From NCBI GenBank assembly GCA_902614065.1, contig CACMJT010000002.1:1-64000 (forward strand): a DNA stretch of 64,000 nucleotides, given 5' to 3'. The translations under genes and the position numbers were made by a program. Of this stretch, positions 26,914-33,559 are shown piece after piece. This DNA comes from an uncultured Bacteroidota bacterium (lineage in GTDB: Bacteria > Bacteroidota > Bacteroidia > Flavobacteriales > Flavobacteriaceae). The notes under the pieces are model-generated. The model made no database searches, was not told the origin of the DNA, and saw only the letters and a program-made list of their open reading frames with translations. The first letter of the stretch is position 1. Each line of letters opens with the position of its first letter.

Positions 26914-26985
26914 CACTAGTTCGAGTCAAAATTTGGGAACACTTTTTAGTTTTGTAAAGCGTTGATAATCAGTGTGTATTTTTTT
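26914..26985 (+). repeat. 72-bp cassette right-end module, copy B
   Basis: Starts CACTAGTTCGAGTC and ends in a T7 run right before the tRNA core at 26986. It aligns to 29241-29312 over equal length, with a few mismatches and two compensating one-base gaps. Shared features are TTTGGGAACACTTTT, GTTTTGTAAA and CGTTGATAATCAGTGT. GGGAACACTTT also occurs in the 167-bp left-end module, so the two ends share a sub-motif. The rest of the gap 26877-26913 shows nothing. Confidence 0.85.
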
Positions 26986-27007
26986 GTGGGTGATACTGTA
27001 CTCGAAC
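26986..27007 (-). repeat. att-like core, copy B (partial tRNA-Val 3' end)
   Basis: A 22-bp copy of the tRNA-Val 3' end differing from the intact gene at two positions (T for G at position 14, C for T at position 17). It is the junction between the two cassette units. It sits in the same orientation as copy A and the tRNA, as needed for excision between copies. Confidence 0.8.
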
Positions 27008-27152
27008 TCACATTTTAAGCCATTCATTATCAATAGCTTAATTTTTTAGGGTGTTCCCAAAGGGATCACTTTATGTTCCCACTAGTATCACTCAAATTAA
27101 TACAAAACTAATGAAAATAAATGTGGACAGATTCTGTCTAAATTAATTTTTA
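26986..27152 (+). repeat. 167-bp structured end module, copy B
   Basis: Gap-free match to 24755-24921. The outer GTGATACT/AGTATCAC pairing and the GCTTAA hairpin survive. The GTGTTCCC arm faces GGGATCAC here, so that stem is one pair weaker, and the final hairpin (27114-27150) has three mismatches. The differences fall mostly in loops and in unpaired stretches. The rest of the gap, 27153-27233, is AT-rich leader sequence with no other feature seen. Confidence 0.85.
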
Positions 27153-27233
27153 TAAATTTCTGATATGATTAAGTATTTGTTTGCTCTAAGTCTTTTTTGG
27201 TCAATTGATTATTTTAATGTTTATATTTAAAAT

Positions 27234-29099
27234 GTGAAAAGAATTGTATTTACTATTTTTCTAATATTAATCAATATTAATCTTGTAAGATCTCAGGGTG
27301 ATTTAGATTATAACCAAGCCATGAATTTTTTCTTTAGTGATCTAGAAATATTAATGAATGGTAATGATGATGGTTTTTCATTCGGTGATATTTTAAGAGA
27401 ATTTAATGGAAAAAATTTAATGCCTGATGCATCAATTAAGGTTCTTGAAAATAAAGATGGTTCTCTTATTATGGAATATGGTCCTCAGTTTATTATGCAA
27501 ACACAGTTTGCTACATTTGATTACTATTCTAAAGGAGCCTTTGATAAACAATATTTTTTTCCAAAAAAAGACAATTTTGCAACTAATGTAGTAGATAAAA
27601 TTTTTTATGGCTCAAATAATTCATTTAAAAGTAAAGGAAACATTTTTAAAATTATGAGCATATTTAGTTCTATAAATGTTGATGAAAATGAGTTTGAAAA
27701 TTATTTTCAAAGAATCAAATATCAAATAGAAAATAGATTGAATTTATATAATTATGCTGAATATGAATTTGATAATGTAGATTTAGATAAGTACAATGTA
27801 AACTACGGTAAAGTTAAAATGCCATATGTTAGTGGGAAAAGTTATGTTAAGAAAAATATAATATATGGATCAGAATCATTCAGTGATTACAAATATCCTG
27901 TAGTATCAATTTTTTTAAGTAAAACTAAAAAATACGATGATAAAGGGAATATTTTAAATTTTATTGTTTTGGAGTCTGAATCAGTAGTAAAATCATTTGA
28001 AATTACAGATAAAAGGATTGATCAGTTTATTGTTAATGGTAATGATTTTAGAAAAATAAATACATATCAACTTGATCAAATGATTGATGTATTTTTTGAT
28101 GATTGTGAAGCAAATAATATTTTCATTAATAGAGATCAAAATATATTAACTGAATTTAAAGAATTAGAAGGAACAACCTTGGCTTTAGCTTACGGAATAG
28201 AAAATGATAAGAATATCGCTATTCAAGTTGATCCAGTTGAATGGGATAAAGCTTCTTTGGCAAGAAAATGGTATACAATTTATCATGAGCTTGGACATGA
28301 TGTATTAAATTTATACCATGGTGATGGAGGAAAAATGATGTTTAATTTTGCTGATATTGACTATTCATGGAATCAATTTTTTGAGGATAAGAAATTCATG
28401 TTTGATATCTATAAAAAGAAAAATAATCTCAATGATGAAACTCTAACCAATAAAGCTGAAAGTAAAATAAAATCTAATTATGAAACTGAAGATAATTTAG
28501 ATTTAAACTCAACTCAAATTAAAGAATATAAGAATGATTCTGAGCTTTCTAAGACAACTTTATTTTATGACAGTGAGTGGAGAGGTTGTAATGAGGACAA
28601 TGCAATTTATTATCGAGAGGTTTATTTTGATAAATCTGGATCACCAGTGGGTGAAATTCGAGATTATTACTATAAATCAAAAAAAATACAATCGGTTATT
28701 GAGGGAGCTATTAGAGTAAATAAATTTGATGATAGAAAATCCATATTTATAGGAAAAGCTACTGGATATGATGAATTAGGTAATATAACATTTGAAATGA
28801 ATATCAAGAAAAAAACTTTATTTTATGATGAAAATAGAATGGGTTGTGATAAAGATGATGCATATAAATATAGAGTATTTTATCAAGATGAATTATCAGG
28901 AAGACCAATTGGAGAAATTAGAGATTACAATATTGAAACAAATAAATTAATAGCAATTATTCCAGGTGCAAATAAAATTGATGAATTTCAAGATTCGAAA
29001 TCTACTTTTTTTGGTATTATAAAAACATATGATTCTAATGGACAATTAAGTCGTCAATTCGATTGTGATGGTGAAGGTAATTGTGAAGAATTAGATTAA
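27234..29099 (+). CDS. secreted putative zinc metallopeptidase with two C-terminal repeats
   Basis: A protein of 621 residues from a GTG start (the overlapping ATG at 27232 hits a stop at once). The signal peptide is MKRIVFTIFLILININLVRS. The centre carries YHELGHDVLNLYHGDGGKMM: an HExxH zinc motif at 351-355 with His362 as a possible third ligand. After a charged linker come two copies of an ~85-residue repeat, at about 441-523 and 527-610, each opening TLFYD and containing GEIRDY and a graphics-like YDxxG turn similar to MORN-type repeats. No T9SS sorting domain is recognisable. It is the sole cargo of cassette unit 2. Close relatives are uncharacterised, so protease activity is inference from the motif alone. 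Confidence 0.7.
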   Translation: MKRIVFTIFLILININLVRSQGDLDYNQAMNFFFSDLEILMNGNDDGFSFGDILREFNGKNLMPDASIKVLENKDGSLIMEYGPQFIMQTQFATFDYYSKGAFDKQYFFPKKDNFATNVVDKIFYGSNNSFKSKGNIFKIMSIFSSINVDENEFENYFQRIKYQIENRLNLYNYAEYEFDNVDLDKYNVNYGKVKMPYVSGKSYVKKNIIYGSESFSDYKYPVVSIFLSKTKKYDDKGNILNFIVLESESVVKSFEITDKRIDQFIVNGNDFRKINTYQLDQMIDVFFDDCEANNIFINRDQNILTEFKELEGTTLALAYGIENDKNIAIQVDPVEWDKASLARKWYTIYHELGHDVLNLYHGDGGKMMFNFADIDYSWNQFFEDKKFMFDIYKKKNNLNDETLTNKAESKIKSNYETEDNLDLNSTQIKEYKNDSELSKTTLFYDSEWRGCNEDNAIYYREVYFDKSGSPVGEIRDYYYKSKKIQSVIEGAIRVNKFDDRKSIFIGKATGYDELGNITFEMNIKKKTLFYDENRMGCDKDDAYKYRVFYQDELSGRPIGEIRDYNIETNKLIAIIPGANKIDEFQDSKSTFFGIIKTYDSNGQLSRQFDCDGEGNCEELD

Positions 29100-29240
29100 A
29101 TAAAATATGCATTATTAGCATTATATATTATGCAAAAAAAGTGTCATTTTATTTTGTAAAAAAATCATCACCTAAATCAATAAATTGCCTAATCACTATG
29201 GGTGGTAAATGAAAAAGGTCATAAAAAATATAAAAATTCT
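29100..29240. other. AT-rich non-coding stretch, nothing recognised
   Basis: This lies between the metallopeptidase stop and the 72-bp right-end module. A weak repeat of gcattat elements at about 29109-29139 precedes an A run, but arms pair for only about five bases, so I do not call a terminator. Confidence 0.4.
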
Positions 29241-29312
29241 CACTAGTTCGAAACGAACATTTGGGAACACTTTTGGTTTTGTAAATCGTTGATAATCAGT
29301 GTATATTTTTTT
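29241..29312 (+). repeat. 72-bp cassette right-end module, copy C
   Basis: Same module as 26914-26985, here directly abutting the intact tRNA-Val gene. It begins CACTAGTTCGAAACGAAC and ends in a T7 run. The TTTGGGAACAC and TTGATAATCAGTGT segments are identical to copy B. Its presence at both unit right ends but not left of copy A shows that it belongs to the cassettes and not to the chromosome. Confidence 0.85.
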
Positions 29313-29313
29313 G

Positions 29314-29388
29314 TGGGTGATACTGGATTCGAACCAGTGACCCCTACCCTGTCAAGGTAGTGCTCTGAACCAACTGAGCTAATCACCC
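29314..29388 (-). tRNA. tRNA-Val(GAC)
   Basis: A complete cloverleaf on the minus strand. The acceptor GGGTGAT pairs with ATCACCC, the D-arm is GCTCAGTTGGTTCAGAGC, and the anticodon stem CTACC/GGTAG has loop TTGACAG (anticodon GAC at 29351-29353). The T-arm is CTGGTTCGAATCCAG. The discriminator is A and CCA is not encoded. It is the intact copy of the sequence whose 3' end is repeated at 24755 and 26986, and is thus the insertion target. Confidence 0.95.
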
Positions 29389-29459
29389 TCTGATTTGTTA
29401 AATCATAAAAGTCTAATATCTATAAATTCGAGATATATACTTTTTAGCTTATTATACTT

Positions 29460-29684
29460 TTACTTCCCGTTTTGAATAGGATCAGTTTCGGGCATCAATT
29501 TATTTAAAATAGTATAAACAGGACAAAACTTAGTAATTGGACTAATAACCTGTAATGCACCTACTGCAATTACTATCCATAAAAAATTGAAATTAGATGT
29601 TAGGTAAGATAACCCAACACCAGTAAGGTAAAGCATACCACATATAGCGTCGTGAGCTCTTATTTTTGAAATATTCTTTTTCAT
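29460..29684 (-). CDS. DUF2892 (YgaP-like) small membrane protein
   Basis: A protein of 74 residues with two membrane segments (about 16-30 and 32-52) and the family signature ISPITKFCPVYTILNKLM near the end. DUF2892 proteins are inner-membrane proteins sometimes fused to or encoded with rhodanese or sulfur-handling proteins; none is adjacent here. Only one cysteine is present, in FCPVY, which is family-typical. It is a single gene on the minus strand, upstream of the tRNA-Val gene. Confidence 0.88.
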   Translation of the reverse strand: MKKNISKIRAHDAICGMLYLTGVGLSYLTSNFNFLWIVIAVGALQVISPITKFCPVYTILNKLMPETDPIQNGK

Positions 29685-29756
29685 ATTTAATGGCTTAATT
29701 TATTAATAACAAATATAAGTTATTCACTAAATAATCTTAGTTTGTTTGAATCTTTT

Positions 29757-30665
29757 CTATATCAATTCTGCAATCATACATCTAACACTTCCTCCACCAC
29801 ATTTTTGAATAATAGGAATTGGGATATTTAAAATTTTAGATTCACTTGACAAAATTTGTTTTTGATTGGTAGTTAATGAACTAAAAGCCAATTGACTGAT
29901 AACAATTACTTTATTCCCTGATTCACCAAGCTGAAGTAAATTTCCAGCAAAAGACTCCATTTGTTTAAAATTAATTTCAATAATATTTCTTCCTGTACTT
30001 TCAATAGATTCTTTGACTTTTTTTCTTTCATCCTCATCCACTATGGATTGAAAACATACCAATATAAAATCATCACCTATACTCATCATTACATTGGTGT
30101 GATAAACAATTCCTCCTTTTGAATCATATGATGTGAATGTTATTGGACTATAACCAATATCAGAGCAAAATTTCTGAAATAATCCTGGGTCAGATCTTTT
30201 TGAAATTGAACAGTATGCAACTTTATTAGTTCTATCTAGAACTACGCTCCCCGTACCTTCCAAAAAAACATCATCCTCTTCATAATTTGTGTAGTCATTT
30301 AACAGAGTGTAATTAAATCCATTATTATTTAACTTATCAATGAAAGATTTATTTTTTTCTTTTCTTCTTGACTCAGCATACATGGAATGAATCACATATT
30401 TATCATTGTGAAAACTAATCCAATTGTTTGGGAATACATCATCCGATAAATTTTTATTTCTTTCATTTTCACAAACAATAATATTGATCCCATTATCTCT
30501 TAAAATTGAGCACATATTCTCAAATTCATCAATTGCTGCAAATTGAATTTCATTGTCACTCATGTTATCAACTTTTGACTGAAAAAAATTATCTTTTGAT
30601 GTATCCTCGTTGTATCCAAATGAGGATGGTTTAATCATTAAAATATTTTTCGTTATTTGGTTCAC
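29757..30665 (-). CDS. ctlX: citrulline/arginine-deiminase-fold hydrolase (CtlX-like)
   Basis: A cytosolic protein of 302 residues from the amidinotransferase/arginine deiminase superfamily. Recognisable segments are MIKPSSFGYNEDT at the N-terminus, VFPNNWISFHND (guanidino-group loop), FLEGTGSVVLDR, YHTNVMMSIGDDF and the active-site CGGGSVRCMIAE with Cys296 as the predicted nucleophile. This matches the CtlX family, described from citrulline-using bacteria. The exact substrate, citrulline or another ureido compound, cannot be told from sequence. It is a single gene divergent from the small hypothetical at 30706. Confidence 0.85.
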   Translation of the reverse strand: MNQITKNILMIKPSSFGYNEDTSKDNFFQSKVDNMSDNEIQFAAIDEFENMCSILRDNGINIIVCENERNKNLSDDVFPNNWISFHNDKYVIHSMYAESRRKEKNKSFIDKLNNNGFNYTLLNDYTNYEEDDVFLEGTGSVVLDRTNKVAYCSISKRSDPGLFQKFCSDIGYSPITFTSYDSKGGIVYHTNVMMSIGDDFILVCFQSIVDEDERKKVKESIESTGRNIIEINFKQMESFAGNLLQLGESGNKVIVISQLAFSSLTTNQKQILSSESKILNIPIPIIQKCGGGSVRCMIAELI

Positions 30666-30705
30666 TTATTGTGGATGTTAATCGAAATTAAAATAATCTT
30701 TTTAA

Positions 30706-31128
30706 ATGCTAAGAAATGTTTCATATAAAAATGAAAAACAAGAATTAGAAATTAATAATCTTGTTGGTAAACCTTTTGGGCTTTTTAAAAGAATAAAAGA
30801 AGGTGGTGTTGGCTCAGGGAAACTTTTGATTACGAAAGCTTACAAGGATATTGAAAACCTTCTAGTTTTAGATCATAATCTAAACTATTGCAATATTGAA
30901 ATGAGACCTAATGGAATAATCATATACTTTAGAGTACTATTGGAAACTTATGCTCTTGTTATTCCATACTATAAATTGGTAATGTTTAAAGTAGATGGCG
31001 AAGAGTACACTCTAAATATTGATCAAAAGTTCATAAAAATCAAGGTTAAAGGCAAAGGTGGTCATGGATTTTTTAGAAAGATAATGGAACAAAAAGCGAT
31101 TGACTTCGAAAAGTATAAAATCAATTAA
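30706..31128 (+). CDS. conserved-looking hypothetical protein, cytosolic
   Basis: A protein of 140 residues with no signal peptide or membrane segment. An N-terminal polar region is followed by alternating strands (NIEMRPNGIIIYFRVLLETYALVIPYYK; only part quoted is diagnostic of a beta-rich, PH-like fold). A glycine-lysine turn, KVKGKGGHGFFRKIMEQK, lies near the end. I do not recognise the family. It starts at an ATG 40 nt from the divergent ctlX and ends 38 nt before a lipoprotein gene on the same strand, so the two may be co-transcribed. Confidence 0.65.
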   Translation: MLRNVSYKNEKQELEINNLVGKPFGLFKRIKEGGVGSGKLLITKAYKDIENLLVLDHNLNYCNIEMRPNGIIIYFRVLLETYALVIPYYKLVMFKVDGEEYTLNIDQKFIKIKVKGKGGHGFFRKIMEQKAIDFEKYKIN

Positions 31129-31166
31129 AAAAATATTTTAACTTTAAATAAAATAAAAGTAATACC

Positions 31167-31793
31167 ATGAGAGTAGTTTATTTTTTGACATTCATAACTT
31201 TAATACTGACATCCTGTGAAGTTGATAAAATTAACAATGATGATGATTTGATTGAATCAATTATAAACTTTGATGAAAAAATTATTGTCTTAGAAACAGA
31301 ACTTCCAATTGATTCAAAAGTATTTATTGATGAGGAACTTCCTGAGGAATTTATTGATCGATCTCTTCTTGCAAATGATCTTGGTTTTGAAATTGAAATG
31401 AGAAATTTAGATTATAAAGATTTGGGTTTAAAGAAAGAAAATATATATTTTGATTTGACAGGAAAAAAACTTGAAAAATCAAAGAAAAGTAAACAGGATA
31501 AGAAAAGAGAAAATGCAAAAAAAGAGAAGTGTTATTACATACAGTATCCAATAAAGATTAAACTTCCTGATGATAAAATTGTTGAGGTCTCCAGTAAAAA
31601 AGAACAATCACAAATTCTAAAAGAATGGTACAAAAAAAATCCTGATGTAAAAGTCAAATCTACATACATATATCCCATAACTGTCAAGGTTTTTATTGAC
31701 GATAAAACAATGGATGAGTACGAGGAATATGATTTGAATAGTGATGATGAATTCGGGGAATTAAAAGAAAGATGTAAACAATCTTCTGATTAG
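31167..31793 (+). CDS. hypothetical lipoprotein, highly charged
   Basis: A protein of 208 residues with lipobox ILTSC (Cys17). The mature region is rich in Asp, Glu and Lys and includes a lysine-rich stretch (KSKKSKQDKKRENAKKEKC) in the middle. Its C-terminal half has strands such as YYIQYPIKIKLPDDKIVEVS and YPITVKVFIDDKTMDEYE, which look like two copies of one strand-turn pattern. It is probably periplasmic or outer-membrane anchored. No family is recognised. Confidence 0.65.
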   Translation: MRVVYFLTFITLILTSCEVDKINNDDDLIESIINFDEKIIVLETELPIDSKVFIDEELPEEFIDRSLLANDLGFEIEMRNLDYKDLGLKKENIYFDLTGKKLEKSKKSKQDKKRENAKKEKCYYIQYPIKIKLPDDKIVEVSSKKEQSQILKEWYKKNPDVKVKSTYIYPITVKVFIDDKTMDEYEEYDLNSDDEFGELKERCKQSSD

Positions 31794-31809
31794 TTTTGAA
31801 TCATCGATT

Positions 31810-32004
31810 TTACTTTTTTTTAAAAGCAAATAACAAATAAAGTAGTACAGAAATTAAAACTAGAACTGAACCAATTGGTATTAAAAAGAATGGTTCATTC
31901 AAAATTCCATCCTTTTCAACTTTGGAACCTATGAATTCAAATGTTATGAAACATATAATTCCCATAGACAAAAAAACTGTAGCTATTTTAAAATTATTAT
32001 CCAT
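31810..32004 (-). CDS. small two-TM membrane protein (DUF3955-like)
   Basis: A protein of 64 residues with two hydrophobic helices (about 7-25 and 40-60) joined by FIGSKVEKDGILNEPFFLIP. That linker pattern (IGS.V..DGIL.EPFFLIPIG) resembles DUF3955 proteins. It ends in a lysine run (FAFKKK). Its stop faces the stop of the lipoprotein gene 16 nt away, and it diverges from the flavin reductase gene. Function unknown. Confidence 0.65.
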   Translation of the reverse strand: MDNNFKIATVFLSMGIICFITFEFIGSKVEKDGILNEPFFLIPIGSVLVLISVLLYLLFAFKKK

Positions 32005-32047
32005 TTAGGTTATTAATTTTATAATTTTAAATTAATAAAAATTTAGA

Positions 32048-32665
32048 ATGATTAAGTTCGATTTAGAGAAAATAAAGGGTTTAGAAAAAATATATAGACT
32101 AAATCTAATTAATAGTTGTACAGGATATAAATCTGCAAATTTAATTGGATCTATTGATGAAGAAGGAAAAACAAATCTTGCAATCTTTAGTTCTATTACA
32201 CATTTAGGAAGTGATCCTGCAATGATTGGTTTTGTATTAAGACCAAGAACAGTACCTAGAAATACCTACAATAATATTTTTAAAAATAAATATTTTACTG
32301 TAAATCATGTTTTTGAGAAGGATATTGCAGATGCACATCATACCTCAGCAAAATATCCAAAAGAAGTTTCAGAATTTGATGTTACAAAACTTGAACCTGA
32401 ATTCTTAGATGGTTTTGAAGCTCCATTTGTAAAAAGCTCAAAAGTGAAATTTGCATGTAAGTACTTGAATGAATACGACATTAAAGAGAATAACACAGTT
32501 TTAGTTGTTGCAGCAATACAAACATTATATGTAGATGAAAAATCCATACATGAGGATGGTTGGATTCAACTGGATAAAGCAGGAACAGTAACAATTAATG
32601 GACTTGACGGTTATGCAAAAACATCATTATTAAACCGTTTTGAATATGCTAGACCAAAAAAATGA
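32048..32665 (+). CDS. flavin reductase-like FMN-binding protein
   Basis: A cytosolic protein of 205 residues from the flavin reductase/FMN-binding split-barrel family. Flavin-contact segments are NLIGSIDEEGKTNLAIFSSI, MIGFVLRPRTVPRNTYNNI and FTVNHVFEKD, with SAKYPKEVSEFD after them. The Bacteroidota branch is usually annotated as flavin oxidoreductase; reductant and partner are unknown. The stop overlaps the O-methyltransferase start by 4 nt, so the pair is coupled, which is a known arrangement but with no defined pathway. Confidence 0.9.
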   Translation: MIKFDLEKIKGLEKIYRLNLINSCTGYKSANLIGSIDEEGKTNLAIFSSITHLGSDPAMIGFVLRPRTVPRNTYNNIFKNKYFTVNHVFEKDIADAHHTSAKYPKEVSEFDVTKLEPEFLDGFEAPFVKSSKVKFACKYLNEYDIKENNTVLVVAAIQTLYVDEKSIHEDGWIQLDKAGTVTINGLDGYAKTSLLNRFEYARPKK

Positions 32666-33297
32666 ATGAATTTATAGATGAGGATTTATATGAATATTTG
32701 TTAAAACATTCCTCAGAAGAACCCGAACATTTAAAAAAGCTAAATAAAGAAACACATTTAAAAATTCTAAATCCTAGAATGCTCAGCGGCCACCTCCAAG
32801 GAAGGTTTCTATCATTGATTGCTAAGATATATAAACCAAAAAGGGTGTTGGAAATAGGAACATATACAGGCTATTCTGCACTTTGCTTCAGCGAAGGCAC
32901 AGAGGTTGATGGTGAAATTCATACAATTGATAAAAACGAGGAACTTTTAAAGATTCAAGGTGATTATTTTAAGAATTGTAAAGCAACAATTAAGCAATAT
33001 TGTGGCGATGCCTTAGAAATTATACCAACAATTAATGAAACTTTTGACTTAATTTTTTTAGATGCTGATAAAGAAAACTATATAAATTATTACAATCTTA
33101 TCATTGACAAATTGAGAGTGGGTGGTTTGATTATCGCTGACAATGTACTTTGGAGTGGTAAAGTATTAAAAAAGAATTCAAAGGACGAAGCAACAAAATC
33201 ATTAATAGAGTTCAACAAACTAATCAAAAATGACGATAGGGTTCACAATGTTATTATCCCTGTTAGAGATGGATTAAATTTGATTTATAAAAATTAA
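32662..33297 (+). CDS. O-methyltransferase (caffeoyl-CoA type, class I)
   Basis: A protein of 211 residues. SAM-binding motifs are VLEIGTYTGYSALCFSEG (motif I), EIHTIDKNEELL (motif II) and FDLIFLDADKENYINYYN (motif III, with metal-ligand Asp), followed by IIADNVLWSGKVL. This is the metal-dependent cation O-methyltransferase family, which methylates catechol-like hydroxyls; the substrate in bacteria is generally unknown. It overlaps the flavin reductase gene upstream by 4 nt and converges with tatA by 4 nt. Confidence 0.92.
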   Translation: MNEFIDEDLYEYLLKHSSEEPEHLKKLNKETHLKILNPRMLSGHLQGRFLSLIAKIYKPKRVLEIGTYTGYSALCFSEGTEVDGEIHTIDKNEELLKIQGDYFKNCKATIKQYCGDALEIIPTINETFDLIFLDADKENYINYYNLIIDKLRVGGLIIADNVLWSGKVLKKNSKDEATKSLIEFNKLIKNDDRVHNVIIPVRDGLNLIYKN

Positions 33298-33557
33298 AGG
33301 TCCCTTTTGATTGAATCAGTAATGTCGTCAAGTTCTTCCTTGACTTTACTAATATCCTCCGTGATTTTATCGGTCTCAATTCCCTTGTTTTTTGATCCCT
33401 TCTTTATCTCAGATTTTATCTCTTGAGTAGCATCACGGACCTGTCTAATCCCCTTACCCATTCCTCTGGCAATTTCTGGAATTTTGTCGGCACCAAATAT
33501 CATAAGAATTATGAAAAAAACGAATATTATTTCTGCTCCGCTAATAAAATATAACAT
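33294..33557 (-). CDS. tatA: Sec-independent protein translocase subunit TatA/TatB
   Basis: A protein of 87 residues with one N-terminal membrane helix (IFVFFIILMIFGADKIPEIA) ending at the typical F-G hinge, followed by an amphipathic helix (RGMGKGIRQVRDATQEIKSE) and a charged tail. It forms the Tat pore for folded-protein export. Bacteroidota usually carry one such TatA-like protein with TatC elsewhere; TatC is not in this window. It lies 2 nt after the M1 peptidase gene's N-terminal-distal end on the same strand order, being upstream of it. Confidence 0.9.
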   Translation of the reverse strand: MLYFISGAEIIFVFFIILMIFGADKIPEIARGMGKGIRQVRDATQEIKSEIKKGSKNKGIETDKITEDISKVKEELDDITDSIKRDL

Positions 33558-33559
33558 GT

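Larger units (their letters stand above)
24755..26985. mobile_element. putative tRNA-Val-targeting cassette unit 1 (2,231 bp, no integrase)
   Basis: The unit is bounded by direct copies of the tRNA-Val 3'-end core at 24755 and 26986. Its left end is a 167-bp structured module shared with unit 2. Its right end is a 72-bp module (26914-26985) that is also found next to the intact tRNA. Cargo is an LpxH-like phosphoesterase and a glycosyltransferase, both on the plus strand. No recombinase, transposase or origin is visible inside. The boundaries and repeats are seen directly; mobility is inferred from the tRNA-end duplication, a classic tyrosine-integrase footprint. Confidence 0.6.
26986..29312. 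mobile_element. putative tRNA-Val-targeting cassette unit 2 (2,327 bp, no integrase)
   Basis: The unit runs from the second tRNA-core copy (26986) to the intact tRNA-Val (29313). It has the same left-end 167-bp module and right-end 72-bp module as unit 1, in the same orientation, and a single cargo gene on the plus strand. It lies between unit 1 and the tRNA, so if each insertion occurs at the tRNA 3' end, unit 2 is the younger. The younger-is-proximal order is inference. No recombinase gene is present. Confidence 0.6.

Noticed and set aside
26986-27090. Group II intron or tmRNA-like structure
   Set aside because: No domain V, no tag-peptide frame and no reverse transcriptase. The inverted repeats are better explained as a mobile-element end.
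29109-29139. Terminator after the metallopeptidase gene
   Set aside because: The gcattat elements pair for only about five bases; too weak to call.
24755-29312. An integron cassette array
   Set aside because: The unit ends match a tRNA 3' end and not attC core sites, and no integron integrase is present. The parallel is only architectural.
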